64,000 bases of DNA, taken from the NCBI GenBank assembly GCA_000702845.1, contig JNKK01000007.1, positions 27,901 to 91,900 on the forward strand, written 5' to 3'. The position numbers and the translations under genes were made by a program. The stretch's first letter is position 1, and every line of letters begins with the position of its first letter. Of this stretch, positions 16,003-24,621 are shown in pieces. This stretch comes from Lachnospiraceae bacterium FE2018. GTDB lineage: Bacteria; Bacillota; Clostridia; Lachnospirales; Lachnospiraceae. The notes under the pieces were generated by a model that was given only the letters and a program-made list of their open reading frames with translations, had not been told where the DNA came from and did not search any database.

Positions 16003-16045
16003 ACTGGATTTGTCATGTCCATTATTCTTTTTGATAAGATATGTG

Positions 16046-16345
16046 GCATGCACATATTTGTTCTAATGTGTTTCTGCCTGCCTGTTGATTGTTATAAAGC
16101 ATGCGTTTTTCAAATATGAGATGATTAGCATGCTTAGGCAATGGTGTGAAGCATGCAAATATTTCAAATATGTCAGATTAGCATGCCGGGCCAAGGACAT
16201 GAGACATGCATTTTCTTAAAACAGAGAAGAACTGCATGCTTGTCCTGCGATATGAGGCATGCGTTTTTTTGAAAATAGGAAAAACAGCACGTATAGCAGA
16301 TGTTGAAAAGCATGCATTATCTTTATACAAATGAATTTTGCATGT
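16046..16345. repeat. GCATGC array 1, 53-bp period
   Basis: GCATGC or a one- or two-base variant occurs at 16046, 16076 (GCCTGC), 16099, 16128, 16151, 16181, 16204 (ACATGC), 16234, 16257, 16287 (GCACGT), 16310 and 16340 (GCATGT). Gaps alternate between about 23 and 30 bp, a strict 53-bp period for 5.5 units. The sequence between is weakly conserved: the 30-bp segments start T-rich and end A-rich, so neighbouring GCATGC copies can pair as hairpin arms. The array fills the 383-base gap between the LysR gene and aroF. A similar array begins at 63653. No coding potential or cas genes are seen. Confidence 0.85.
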
Positions 16346-16385
16346 GTTTATGCCAACCCTTGATTTGTGAAAGAAGGAAAGAAAC

Positions 16386-17420
16386 ATGGAAATGCAGATG
16401 GAATTTGTCCGGAAACTACCGACGCCTGTCGAGCTGAAGGAGGCATATCCTTCCGGTGATCTGGTGAAAGAAATTAAGGAGCGGCGCGACTGTGAGATCG
16501 CGGATGTATTTACAGGGAAAAGCGATAAGTTTCTTCTTCTGATCGGACCCTGTTCTGCAGACAGCGAAGATGCCGTTCTTGATTATATGTACCGCCTGGC
16601 GAAGGTACAGGAGAAGGTGTCTGAGAAGTTGCTGATCATCCCGCGGGCATATACGAACAAGCCGCGGACGCTGGGCAAAGGATATAAAGGAATGCTTCAT
16701 CAGCCGGACCCTGAGAAGGCTGAGGATATGCTGGCCGGAATTATCGCAATCCGCGAAATGCACACACGGATTGTGAAAGAAACCGGATTTACCTGTGCGG
16801 AGGAAATGCTGTATCCGGAAAACCACAGATATCTGTCGGATTTGCTTTCCTATGTGGCAGTCGGAGCACGTTCTGTAGAGGATCAGCTGCACAGACTTGT
16901 AGCCAGCGGAATCGGCATTCCGGCGGGCATGAAAAATCCGACCAGCGGCGATATGGATGTCATGATGAATTCCATTACAGCGGCGCAGAGCCGTCAGACG
17001 TTCGTATATCGCGGCTGGGAAGTCAGGACAGAGGGAAATCCGCTCGCCCATGCAATCCTCCGGGGGCATGACAGCAAATCAGGACGTCATATTCCGAATT
17101 ATCATTATGAAGATCTCAGAAATCTGATTGAAGAGTATGCGGTACGCGGACTCGCGAATCCTGCATGCATCATAGACACCAACCATTCCAATTCCGGTAA
17201 GAACTACCTGGAACAGATCCGGATTGCCAGAGATGTCATGCACAGCAGACATGTGTCAGGTGACATTCATAAACTGGTCAAGGGACTGATGATAGAGAGT
17301 TATCTGGAAGACGGCGCGCAGAAAATCGGTGAAGGAGTCTACGGAAAATCCATAACCGATCCCTGTCTGGGCTGGGAAAAGAGTGAACAGCTGATTCTGG
17401 AACTGGCTGAGCTTGTATAA
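16386..17420 (+). CDS. aroF: 3-deoxy-7-phosphoheptulonate (DAHP) synthase
   Basis: A 344-residue class I (AroFGH-type) enzyme of aromatic amino acid synthesis; it condenses PEP and erythrose 4-phosphate. Visible motifs are LLIGPCSAD near residue 55, PRAYTNKPRT (the KPRT substrate motif), GARSVEDQLHR, GIPAGMKNPTSGD, IDTNHSNSGKN (metal-binding histidine) and MIESYLEDGAQ (metal-binding glutamate). The size is normal for the family. The ATG has AAGAAGGAAAG upstream. The promoter must lie in or near the GCATGC array; a TTGAAA (16303) with a poor -10 is the only candidate. A long terminator follows. Confidence 0.93.
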   Translation: MEMQMEFVRKLPTPVELKEAYPSGDLVKEIKERRDCEIADVFTGKSDKFLLLIGPCSADSEDAVLDYMYRLAKVQEKVSEKLLIIPRAYTNKPRTLGKGYKGMLHQPDPEKAEDMLAGIIAIREMHTRIVKETGFTCAEEMLYPENHRYLSDLLSYVAVGARSVEDQLHRLVASGIGIPAGMKNPTSGDMDVMMNSITAAQSRQTFVYRGWEVRTEGNPLAHAILRGHDSKSGRHIPNYHYEDLRNLIEEYAVRGLANPACIIDTNHSNSGKNYLEQIRIARDVMHSRHVSGDIHKLVKGLMIESYLEDGAQKIGEGVYGKSITDPCLGWEKSEQLILELAELV

Positions 17421-17429
17421 TAATAAGGG

Positions 17430-17498
17430 GCAGGCTTCCATGAATCTCTCAATGCGAATTCTGCCTGAGCAGTGAGAGATTCACGGAAGCCTGCTCTT
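17430..17498. terminator. Long bidirectional terminator between aroF and hypA
   Basis: Arms of about 22 bp (17430-17451 with 17473-17494) pair almost perfectly and are followed by TCTTTT on the plus strand. The minus-strand hypA gene ends at 17499, so the structure can serve both converging genes. Confidence 0.85.
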
Positions 17499-17846
17499 TT
17501 AAGAGTCCAAAATAACTTCTTTCAGAACGACATGTCTTCCTTCCAGCACCTTTCCTGCACCACTGCCGCAGACGGGACAAAGATAACCGGTCTCTTTTTC
17601 GGGATGATACTCTGTTCCGCAGCTGCTGCACCGGACTTTAGCCGGAAGCGGTTCTGTTTCCAGAACAGAGCCTTCCAGAATGGTTCCGTCTGTGACTTCC
17701 GGGTAGTATTTCTGCAAATATTCAGGGAGAACATCGGTCATCTCGCCAATTTGGACAACCAGTTTCCGAACAGATACGGCGTGCTGTTCTTCCGCAATCG
17801 CAATGGCGCGGTCCGCGAAGCGGACTACATAGCTCAGTTCGTGCAT
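17499..17846 (-). CDS. hypA: HypA-like nickel metallochaperone
   Basis: A 115-residue HypA/HybF-family protein. It begins MHELS, where His2 is the nickel ligand in characterised HypA proteins. The zinc ribbon CSSC...CPVC lies near residues 73-95. HypA helps insert nickel into [NiFe] hydrogenases, and in some bacteria urease. No other hyp gene or [NiFe] subunit is in this window, and the hydrogenase at 9.5 kb is iron-only, so its client must lie elsewhere or it has another metal role. The ATG is preceded by CAGGAG. It is isolated between two terminators. Confidence 0.9.
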   Translation of the reverse strand: MHELSYVVRFADRAIAIAEEQHAVSVRKLVVQIGEMTDVLPEYLQKYYPEVTDGTILEGSVLETEPLPAKVRCSSCGTEYHPEKETGYLCPVCGSGAGKVLEGRHVVLKEVILDS

Positions 17847-17875
17847 TCAATAAACTCCTGTTAATGAAACAATGA

Positions 17876-17909
17876 AATACAGCGGGGATTTTAATTTCCC
17901 CGCTGTATT
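17876..17909. terminator. Terminator downstream of purC
   Basis: A 13-bp perfect stem (17876/17877-17888 with 17897-17909) with loop TTTTAATT. The T-run after it is modest in either direction (TTTCATTGTTT on the minus strand). It lies between the minus-strand purC stop and the hypA start. Confidence 0.75.
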
Positions 17910-17939
17910 GTGTTTTAGATTTAGATAGATTTGGATAGA

Positions 17940-18809
17940 TTACAGTTCTTCACCGGTAAGAAGTTTGTAGGCTTCCAGATATTTTTCAATGGTCTTGTCG
18001 ATAACATCCTGCGGCAGGTTGTAATCGCTGTCCGGATTTGCTTTCAGCCAGTCACGTACAAACTGCTTGTCAAAGGACGGCTGGCCATGTCCCGGCTCAT
18101 AGCCTTCCAGCGGCCAGAAGCGGCTGCTGTCCGGTGTCAGCATCTCATCGCCGAGAACAATGTTTCCATCCTCATCCAGACCAAATTCAAACTTGGTATC
18201 TGCAATGATAATGCCATGTTCTTTTGCGTAGTCTGCGCACTTCTTATAAAGTGCGAGGGTGGCTTCCTTGATCGCAAGTGCGTATTCCTCACCCTTGCCC
18301 GGGAAAACAGCTTCCAGGACATCGATGCTCTTTTCGTAACTGATGTTTTCGTCATGATCGCCGAGGTCAGCTTTTGTACTCGGCGTATAGATTGCCTCGG
18401 GAAGCTGATCACACTCGTCCAGACCGCGCGGAAGCTCGATGCCGCAGACAGTGCCGTTTTCCTGGTAGCTTGCCCAGCCGCTTCCCGTAATATAGCCGCG
18501 GACGATGCACTCGATCGGGAGCATTGTCAGTTTCTTGCAGAGCATGCTGTTGCCCTCGAACTGCGGCTGGCGGAAGTACTCCGGCATATCGTTTGTATCA
18601 ACGCTGATCATATGGTTCGGAATGATGTCTCTGGTCAGATCAAACCAGAATTTGGACATCTGGGTCAGAACGGCGCCTTTTTTGACGATTTTGTTTTTCA
18701 GAATGACGTCAAATGCGGAGATGCGGTCGGTTGCGACCATAATCAGGTTCTCCCCGACATCATAGATCTCACGAACTTTTCCTTCTTTAACGGGCTGATA
18801 TGTTTGCAT
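17940..18809 (-). CDS. purC: Phosphoribosylaminoimidazole-succinocarboxamide synthase
   Basis: A 289-residue SAICAR synthetase; it joins CAIR and aspartate with ATP in purine synthesis. Diagnostic stretches are EGKVREIYDVGENLIMVATDRISAFD at the N-terminus, PIECIVRGYITGSGWASY in the middle, IADTKFEFG and the ATP/Mg-binding LGDEMLTPDSSRFW near the C-terminus. It is the longer form of the enzyme, as in yeast and many Clostridia, and is not fused. It is monocistronic here with its own promoter (18901-18928) and terminator. Confidence 0.95.
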   Translation of the reverse strand: MQTYQPVKEGKVREIYDVGENLIMVATDRISAFDVILKNKIVKKGAVLTQMSKFWFDLTRDIIPNHMISVDTNDMPEYFRQPQFEGNSMLCKKLTMLPIECIVRGYITGSGWASYQENGTVCGIELPRGLDECDQLPEAIYTPSTKADLGDHDENISYEKSIDVLEAVFPGKGEEYALAIKEATLALYKKCADYAKEHGIIIADTKFEFGLDEDGNIVLGDEMLTPDSSRFWPLEGYEPGHGQPSFDKQFVRDWLKANPDSDYNLPQDVIDKTIEKYLEAYKLLTGEEL

Positions 18810-18900
18810 GATGAATCCTCCAGATAATGCCCCTGTGATCTTCGGGGTGTTTTATTATTCCTTAAGAGCCTGAAATCAGTATTTCAAAAGATACAGATGT

Positions 18901-18928
18901 AGTATAGCATATTTTTTAAGGTTGTAAA
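18901..18928 (-). promoter_or_regulatory. Promoter of purC
   Basis: On the minus strand: TTTACA (18923-18928), 16-bp spacer, TATACT (18901-18906). The leader to the ATG is about 85 bases and shows no purine riboswitch that I could recognise. The rest of the 302-base gap to 19111 holds only the hairpin listed next. Confidence 0.7.
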
Positions 18929-19055
18929 GTGCGAAACTGCCGCATGGATTTGCAAAAAATCTGTATTATTTTGCATCTTTTATGGATTCTTTATAAATGC
19001 GCGGCCGGAAGACCTGTTTCATAAAATCATTCTATGATATGATGGTAAAAAGATC

Positions 19056-19086
19056 AAAGTCCCTGACCTGATGCCAGAGACTTTTT
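19056..19086 (+). terminator. Terminator-like hairpin before the hydroxyacid dehydrogenase
   Basis: AAAGTC.CTG (19056-19065) pairs with CAG.GACTTT (19075-19084), followed by TTTTTG. It sits 26 bases before the next start codon, so it is either a leader attenuator or ends an upstream transcript. Confidence 0.5.
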
Positions 19087-19111
19087 GAAAGAAAGGAAGC
19101 GTACATAGAAG

Positions 19112-20098
19112 ATGGACACCAGAAGGAAGGCAGTCATTCTTGAAGCTGCAGCGGTCAGTCCGGGAGATCTTTCCTGGGAGCCGGTCACTGATCTCTGTGA
19201 TACGGTTATATATGACAATACGACGGAAACGCAGAAATGGGACAGGATCGGGGATGCGGAAATTGTATTGACCAATAAAGTCATTATTGACGAGAAAGTT
19301 TTTGAAAAATTCCCGGGCATTCATTATGTGGGCGTCTGTGCCACGGGCTACAATGTTGTGGATCTGGAAGCAGCGGCGCGGCGCGGCATTCCTGTGACAA
19401 ATGTGCCGGCTTACAGCACAGATTCTGTCGCGCAGCATACGTTTGCGCTTCTGCTGGATCTGGCATCAAAGGTATCGATGCACGATGCGAGTGTGAAAGC
19501 GGGAGACTGGAGCCGTGTAGAGACATTCTGTTACTGGAAGGCACCGATCATTGAGATTTACGGAAAAACGCTTGGTATTTACGGATTCGGAAATATCGGG
19601 CGGACAGTGGCGAAGATCGCGAAGAGCTTTGGATTGCGGATCCTGGTACATACGGAACATCCGGAAAAGTATCAGGAGTATGCTGATGCGCAGCTGCAGT
19701 TTACAGATGAAGAGAGTCTGTTCCGTCAATCTGATTTTATTACACTGCATTGTCCGCAGACAGAGCGGACGACGAAACTGATCCGGCGTGAAAATATTGA
19801 AAAAATGAAACGGGGAGTGATTCTGCTCAATCTCGCCCGCGGCGGTCTGGTCGATGAACAGGATCTTATTGAGGCACTTGAGAGCGGAAAAATCGGGGGA
19901 GCCGGACTGGACGTCATCGAATCTGAGCCGATGCGTGCGGATCATCCGCTGCTGCAGGCACCAAATCTTCTGATTACGCCGCACATTGCCTGGGCAACGC
20001 TTGAAGCGCGTGCGCGGCTGATTGATACGGTCGGTGCAAATTTGAGGGCATGGATGAACGGAACACCGCAGAACGTAGTGAACAGGCATCTTCTGTAA
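19112..20098 (+). CDS. D-2-hydroxyacid dehydrogenase
   Basis: A 328-residue NAD(P)-dependent D-isomer-specific 2-hydroxyacid dehydrogenase. The nucleotide-binding GFGNIGRTVAKIAKSFG motif is near residue 155. The catalytic arginine lies in LLNLARGGLVDE, the glutamate in the DVIESEP region and the histidine in LITPHIAWAT. It resembles hydroxypyruvate/glycerate dehydrogenases, though an aryl-lactate or other 2-oxoacid role is possible given the nearby aromatic pathways. The ATG follows a GAAAGGAAG site. A flavin reductase starts 12 bases downstream, probably in the same transcript. Confidence 0.88.
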   Translation: MDTRRKAVILEAAAVSPGDLSWEPVTDLCDTVIYDNTTETQKWDRIGDAEIVLTNKVIIDEKVFEKFPGIHYVGVCATGYNVVDLEAAARRGIPVTNVPAYSTDSVAQHTFALLLDLASKVSMHDASVKAGDWSRVETFCYWKAPIIEIYGKTLGIYGFGNIGRTVAKIAKSFGLRILVHTEHPEKYQEYADAQLQFTDEESLFRQSDFITLHCPQTERTTKLIRRENIEKMKRGVILLNLARGGLVDEQDLIEALESGKIGGAGLDVIESEPMRADHPLLQAPNLLITPHIAWATLEARARLIDTVGANLRAWMNGTPQNVVNRHLL

Positions 20099-20110
20099 GA
20101 AAGGACAGGT

Positions 20111-20746
20111 ATGGCAAACAGCAAGACAGAGAAGATTCCCTTTGAAAAACCAGGTAATTTCCTTTATCCTGTTCCGGCAGTAATGGTAAGCTGTGCTTCT
20201 GAAACGCGCGGAGCAAATATTCTTACAGTCGCTTGGGCCGGTACGATCTGTACCGATCCGCCCATGGTATCGATTTCCGTGCGTCCGGAGCGGTATTCAT
20301 ATGAAATCATCAAGGAATCCGGAGAATTTGTCGTAAATCTGACCGGCAAAAGACTTGCTTTTGCTGCAGATTTCTGCGGCTGTAAGAGCGGCCGGGATAT
20401 CGATAAATTTGAAGCGTGCCACCTGACGCCTGCGCCCTGTGAACATGTGAAGGCTCCCATGATTCTTGAAGCACCCGTAAGCCTTGAATGCAAGGTGACA
20501 GGGATTCTTCCGCTGGGATCGCATGAAATGTTTCTGGCGGAGGTGGTCGGTGTACAGGTTGACCGGCAGTATATGGACAGGAAAGGAACATTTCATCTGG
20601 AGAATGCAGGGCTTATCACCTATTCGCACGGCCGTTACTTTGAACTGGGAAAGCAGCGCGGGAGTTTCGGGTTTTCTGTAAAAAAACCGCAGAGGAAACG
20701 GCCGGAACGAAAGAAGGAAAGTAAGAAAACAGAGGATAAAAAATAA
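20111..20746 (+). CDS. Flavin reductase family protein
   Basis: A 211-residue FMN-binding split-barrel protein. The family pattern is PVPAVMVSC, followed by ANILTVAWAGTICTDPPMVSISVRPERYSYEII and GEFVVNLTG. Members reduce flavins with NAD(P)H or bind FMN as redox proteins. The C-terminal 25 residues are very basic (KKPQRKRPERKKESKK) and may bind nucleic acid or be disordered. It probably shares a transcript with the hydroxyacid dehydrogenase upstream. Confidence 0.85.
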   Translation: MANSKTEKIPFEKPGNFLYPVPAVMVSCASETRGANILTVAWAGTICTDPPMVSISVRPERYSYEIIKESGEFVVNLTGKRLAFAADFCGCKSGRDIDKFEACHLTPAPCEHVKAPMILEAPVSLECKVTGILPLGSHEMFLAEVVGVQVDRQYMDRKGTFHLENAGLITYSHGRYFELGKQRGSFGFSVKKPQRKRPERKKESKKTEDKK

Positions 20747-20770
20747 GAGCCGCCAGGGCTCTTATTTTTT
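20737..20770. terminator. Bidirectional terminator between convergent genes
   Basis: AAAAAATAAGAGCC pairs with GGCTCTTATTTTTT. It overlaps the 3' ends of both the flavin reductase and asnB and offers a T-run on both strands. Confidence 0.9.
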
Positions 20771-22651
20771 GTCGGGAAGCGATGCAGGCAGAGAACCGGC
20801 GGCACATACTTTTATCGGTTTTTGATCAAAGAAAATGGAATACCAGACCAGGAAAATATAGATCGTCCAGATCTTGCGGCTGTTGTCACGCTTTCCGGTT
20901 CTGTGATCATCCAGGAGTTTTACCAGCTGATCCGTATAGAAATACTGAGAGGCAGCAGCTCCGGTAAAGCATTCTTTTACATGGTTGTAATAATGATCTT
21001 CTTTTAACCATACACGAATCGGAACCGGGAAGCCCAGTTTTTTGCGCTGAGAAGATTCCTGCGGAAGCTTCTTTTCCGTCATTTTGCGGAAACAGTATTT
21101 TGTCTGATGGTGGTTAATCCGTGCGGAAACCGGCAGTTTTCGCGCGAGGCGGAAGACCTCGCGGTCCAGATACGGAACGCGGAGTTCGAGCGAGTGCGCC
21201 ATGCTCATTTTGTCTGCAATCGGCAGAATATCTCCCGCAAGCCACCAGACCAGATCAACATACTGCATTTTGTCGAGATCAGAGAGCCCTGCTGCTTTTG
21301 TGTATGTTTCCCGCAGCAGTTCGCCGGTAGACGGTGCGTCTGTTTTTTCGCGGAGCAGTGCGCGGCGCTCCTCATTGCTGAAAATATTGGCGTTTCCGAT
21401 AAAGCGGGATTCCACATCTTTTCCGGCGCGGATCAGATAGTTTCTGCCTTTGATCTTCTCGGGAAGTTTTCCGGCCAGTTCTGCAAGAACTTTTCGTGCA
21501 GGTCCGGGCAGCCGCTGAATCCAGCGCAGATCAGTTGGTTCCAGATAAATATTATAACCGCCGAAGAGTTCATCGGCCCCTTCACCGGAGACAACAACCT
21601 TGACTTTTTTCGCCGCTTCCTGCGCAACGAAATACTGCGCGACGGCACAGGCGTCACTGATCGGTTCGTCCAGATGATAGACGACAGAAGGAATAGCATC
21701 CCAGAAATCATCCGGTGTAATGGTGTGCGTATAGTGCTCAAGATGAAGCTTACCGGCTAGTCCTTCCGCTGCGTTCATTTCGTTATATGCGCTGTTTTTG
21801 TCCAGAAATCCCACAGTAAAAGCTTTCGCCCCGGTAAAAGATGCAGCGACGTAGCTTGAATCAACGCCGCCGGAGAGATAGGTTCCGACCTCGACGTCAC
21901 TGATCATGTGCGCCTTGACAGAGTCATCAATTACCTGCTCCATTTTTTTGATGATGGCTGTTTCATCCCCGGATTTTGCCGGATGAAGCTTCGGGTCAAA
22001 ATAGCGCCGGAGTGTTGTTTCTCCGTTTTGCCAGGTCAGTGTGCAGCCTGCAGGAAGCTGATAGATACCTTTGAAAAATGTCTCCGGGAGAGCAGAGTAC
22101 TGAAATGAAAGATACTCCTCCAGAGCCGCCGGATTCAGTTCCTTTTTAAAGCCGGGAAACTGCAGGAGGCTTTTGATCTCAGAGGCGAAAACAAAATGTC
22201 CTTTGCAGTCCATATAATAATACGGCTTGATGCCGAAACAGTCTCTGGCTGAAAACAGTGTTTGTTTTGTCTCGTCCCAGATTGCGAAAGCGAACATACC
22301 GCGCAGTTTTTTGACGATAGAAGGACCGTATTCTTCATACCCGTGCAGAATGGTTTCTGAGTCGGTCCGTGTCTTAAAGACGTGTCCCTTTTCAATCAGG
22401 TCCTTCCGCAGGTCCGGAAAATTGTAGATTTCCCCGTTGAAGACAAGCGTTTTTGTGCCGTCCTCGTTTGTCAGCGGCTGCATGCCGCCCTCGAGGTCAA
22501 TGATACTCAGACGCACAAAACCGAGTGATGCGCCTTCCATAATTTTATAATCAAGTCCGTCAGGTCCCCGGTGCCGGATCGACTGCAGCATATTGTTCAG
22601 GATGTCTTCCTGATGCGCAGGGGCACCGGTAAATCCGCAGATTCCACACAT
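20762..22651 (-). CDS. asnB: Asparagine synthetase B, glutamine-hydrolysing
   Basis: A 629-residue two-domain enzyme. The N-terminal class II glutaminase begins MCGICGF with Cys2 as nucleophile and includes RHRGPDG and NGEIYNF. The C-terminal synthetase domain has the ATP PP-loop signature YLSGGVDSSYVAA near residue 265 and VSGEGADELFGGY. It makes asparagine from aspartate with glutamine nitrogen. The length is usual for the Bacillus AsnB/AsnO type. Its stop codon lies within the shared terminator. It is monocistronic and downstream of an L,D-transpeptidase gene on the same strand. Confidence 0.95.
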   Translation of the reverse strand: MCGICGFTGAPAHQEDILNNMLQSIRHRGPDGLDYKIMEGASLGFVRLSIIDLEGGMQPLTNEDGTKTLVFNGEIYNFPDLRKDLIEKGHVFKTRTDSETILHGYEEYGPSIVKKLRGMFAFAIWDETKQTLFSARDCFGIKPYYYMDCKGHFVFASEIKSLLQFPGFKKELNPAALEEYLSFQYSALPETFFKGIYQLPAGCTLTWQNGETTLRRYFDPKLHPAKSGDETAIIKKMEQVIDDSVKAHMISDVEVGTYLSGGVDSSYVAASFTGAKAFTVGFLDKNSAYNEMNAAEGLAGKLHLEHYTHTITPDDFWDAIPSVVYHLDEPISDACAVAQYFVAQEAAKKVKVVVSGEGADELFGGYNIYLEPTDLRWIQRLPGPARKVLAELAGKLPEKIKGRNYLIRAGKDVESRFIGNANIFSNEERRALLREKTDAPSTGELLRETYTKAAGLSDLDKMQYVDLVWWLAGDILPIADKMSMAHSLELRVPYLDREVFRLARKLPVSARINHHQTKYCFRKMTEKKLPQESSQRKKLGFPVPIRVWLKEDHYYNHVKECFTGAAASQYFYTDQLVKLLDDHRTGKRDNSRKIWTIYIFLVWYSIFFDQKPIKVCAAGSLPASLPDKK

Positions 22652-22680
22652 TTATGATTTCCCCCTCGTTTTAATAGAAC

Positions 22681-22706
22681 CCTGCCGGCATTATTTCCGG
22701 CAGGGC
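22681..22706 (-). terminator. Hairpin between the L,D-transpeptidase gene and asnB
   Basis: CCCTGCCGG (22681-22689) pairs with CCGGCAGGG (22698-22706). The minus-strand 3' side is TTCTATTAAAA, a poor T-run, so it may be a weak terminator or an mRNA end stabiliser. Confidence 0.55.
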
Positions 22707-22771
22707 ATTCACAGTTACAATTATCTTTACAAGTGCGACGCACAGCCCGTGTGCAGTCAGATCAATCATTT

Positions 22772-24253
22772 TTACGATTCTTTGTAAATAACGATCGGTG
22801 TTCCCGGCTGCGTGTTTTCATAAATCGTACGGGCAGCCGAGAGCGGAAGATTCAGACATCCGTGAGAACCGTTTGTCTGATAAATGTTTCCGCCAAAGGA
22901 TCCGCGCCAGACGGCGTCGTGAAGACCTTCCCCTTCGTGGAAAGCCATCCAGTACTGTACTTCCGTATTGTAGTCCTGGCCTTCCAGCATAGAGGGACTC
23001 TCCATATAGGCGAGATAGAAGAGACCGGTTGTTGTCTCGCGTCCCTCGGAAACATCGCCTGAAACAAAATCTGATTCGGTAATCAGCTGGCCGTCCTTGT
23101 AATACCACAGATGCTGTTTTGTAAGATCTGCCTCAATATATGTTCCCGCGAGATCGTCCGTTCCGTTTCGTTTCAGATAGTATGGATTGCCCCAGTCGTT
23201 GGTTTTGACGTAGACAGGTTCACGGGTGACTTCCTGATTGCTCTGGATGTCTTCTTTCAGTTGTTTTGCCTCGGCTTCCTGATCGATTGTATAACCATAT
23301 TCAACCTTTTCGGCAGGAATCGTAATATCCTGTCCGCCGGTTGTATGGAATGCATGGGCGTGGTGGCGTGTGTTATACTTTTCAGCCATTGCGGTGACGT
23401 ATTCTGTTATTTTTGCCTCATCAATGGAAGCCTTATCTCCGTCAATAACAATCCAGTCCTTAATCGTATCAAAGTTAATAGTCTGCTTTTCTTCGCCGAA
23501 AGTGTGTGTGATGACAGCAGCTGCATACTGGTTCATCAGGTCACATTTTTTCTGCAGTTCTGCGGTGTTGTCCTCAATTACCGGACTGGTGTACGCATTT
23601 TCCGGGATGGCAATGGTCAGTGCACCTTCATCGCCGCTGTAGTTTTCCATCAGTGCGTCCAGCTTTTCCTGTACAGCGTTTTGCAGGATGGAATCATCAA
23701 TTTCATTTCCCTGCACGGCTGCATCGACATAGCACTGACGCTTTTCGGCATCATAGAGAAATGCGGCTTCTTTGGATGCGACACGCGGGACAGAGAGATG
23801 ATCGGCTTTTACAAAGTTTTGGAATGTCTCCTGGTCAAACAGATTGGAATAATCCAGTGTGAGCGCTGTCTCACGGTTCAGCAGTTCATTCAGAACCATT
23901 CGCGGGTTTGTTACTTCAGCCTGCTGCAGGTCCGTAAGTGATTTTGTCAGTGCGTCCTGATCAAATGTATAGCCATAATCTGCCAGCGAACCAGTCAGAA
24001 CCGTCTCATTATTTTCTGTAACAGAAAAATGTGCATCCGAATAATCCTTCAGAAGCAGCGTCGTGACATCAGCAGGTGCCATACCGGAAATGTCGGTATC
24101 ATTCAGCCGTGTGCCCTGCAGAAAGACAGTCCGCTGACTGACCTGATGCAGATAATAATATGCGCCGCCCATCAGGCCGGCAATTACAAAAAGAAGGATC
24201 AGTAATACAATAATCGCTGCTTTGCTTTTCTTTTTCTTTTTTTCAGTAGTCAT
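22772..24253 (-). CDS. Membrane-anchored L,D-transpeptidase
   Basis: A 493-residue cell-wall enzyme. A lysine-rich start (TEKKKKKSK) precedes one transmembrane helix (residues 13-33). The extracellular part has PG_binding_4-type repeats (about 60-310) and a C-terminal YkuD catalytic domain from about residue 370. The catalytic site is HGCLNLP preceded by S (SHGCLNLP), with Cys the nucleophile; an upstream WMAFHEGEGLHD holds the accessory histidine. These enzymes form 3-3 cross-links in peptidoglycan. The length and layout match Clostridial homologues. It has a long upstream gap shared with the tRNA-Leu promoter. Confidence 0.92.
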   Translation of the reverse strand: MTTEKKKKKSKAAIIVLLILLFVIAGLMGGAYYYLHQVSQRTVFLQGTRLNDTDISGMAPADVTTLLLKDYSDAHFSVTENNETVLTGSLADYGYTFDQDALTKSLTDLQQAEVTNPRMVLNELLNRETALTLDYSNLFDQETFQNFVKADHLSVPRVASKEAAFLYDAEKRQCYVDAAVQGNEIDDSILQNAVQEKLDALMENYSGDEGALTIAIPENAYTSPVIEDNTAELQKKCDLMNQYAAAVITHTFGEEKQTINFDTIKDWIVIDGDKASIDEAKITEYVTAMAEKYNTRHHAHAFHTTGGQDITIPAEKVEYGYTIDQEAEAKQLKEDIQSNQEVTREPVYVKTNDWGNPYYLKRNGTDDLAGTYIEADLTKQHLWYYKDGQLITESDFVSGDVSEGRETTTGLFYLAYMESPSMLEGQDYNTEVQYWMAFHEGEGLHDAVWRGSFGGNIYQTNGSHGCLNLPLSAARTIYENTQPGTPIVIYKES

Positions 24254-24424
24254 TGATTCGTCCTCATAGTCAGAGTATCATATCTTATGTTGCGTTTCAA
24301 GAAAGCGTTCCTGTTATATCAAAGTGATATATAGCTTTCAGCCTGGTTAAAAGGTTTTGTTCAGAATCGTTTTTAGTCTATAGCGGATTCGTGAAAGAAC
24401 TGTGAAGATGTGTAAAATTCATGC

Positions 24425-24453
24425 TTGACTTTTGAATAGGTATTTGATAATAT
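24425..24453 (+). promoter_or_regulatory. Promoter of tRNA-Leu
   Basis: TTGACT (24425-24430), exactly 17 bp, TAATAT (24448-24453). It is 38 bases before the tRNA. Confidence 0.8.
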
Positions 24454-24490
24454 GGTCAAGCGAGCGGAAAACAGCTCACGAATATAGAAC

Positions 24491-24574
24491 GCAGGAATGG
24501 CGGAATTGGCAGACGCGCAGGCTTCAGGTGCCTGTGGTAGCAATATCGTGTGGGTTCAAGTCCCACTTCCTGCA
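24491..24574 (+). tRNA. tRNA-Leu (anticodon CAG)
   Basis: A class II tRNA of 84 bases. Acceptor arms GCAGGAA and TTCCTGC pair fully. The anticodon stem CAGGC/GCCTG holds loop TTCAGGT, giving anticodon CAG, which reads CUG. There is a long variable arm and a GGTTCAAGTCC T-loop. The 3' CCA is not encoded. An intrinsic terminator follows. Confidence 0.95.
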
Positions 24575-24579
24575 TAGTA

Positions 24580-24610
24580 AGAAAGTCGAGAGATCGGCTT
24601 TCTTTTTTTG
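24580..24610 (+). terminator. Terminator of tRNA-Leu
   Basis: AGAAAGTCG (24580-24588) pairs with CGGCTTTCT (24595-24603, one mismatch), followed by TTTTTTG. Confidence 0.9.
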
Positions 24611-24621
24611 CGCGCAAGCAA

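Noticed and set aside
16003..16385. T-box or attenuator controlling aroF
   Set aside because: No UGGN T-box sequence, specifier loop or leader peptide is seen; the region is the GCATGC array.
17499..17846. Evidence for a [NiFe] hydrogenase locus
   Set aside because: Only hypA is present; no structural or other maturation gene is in the window.
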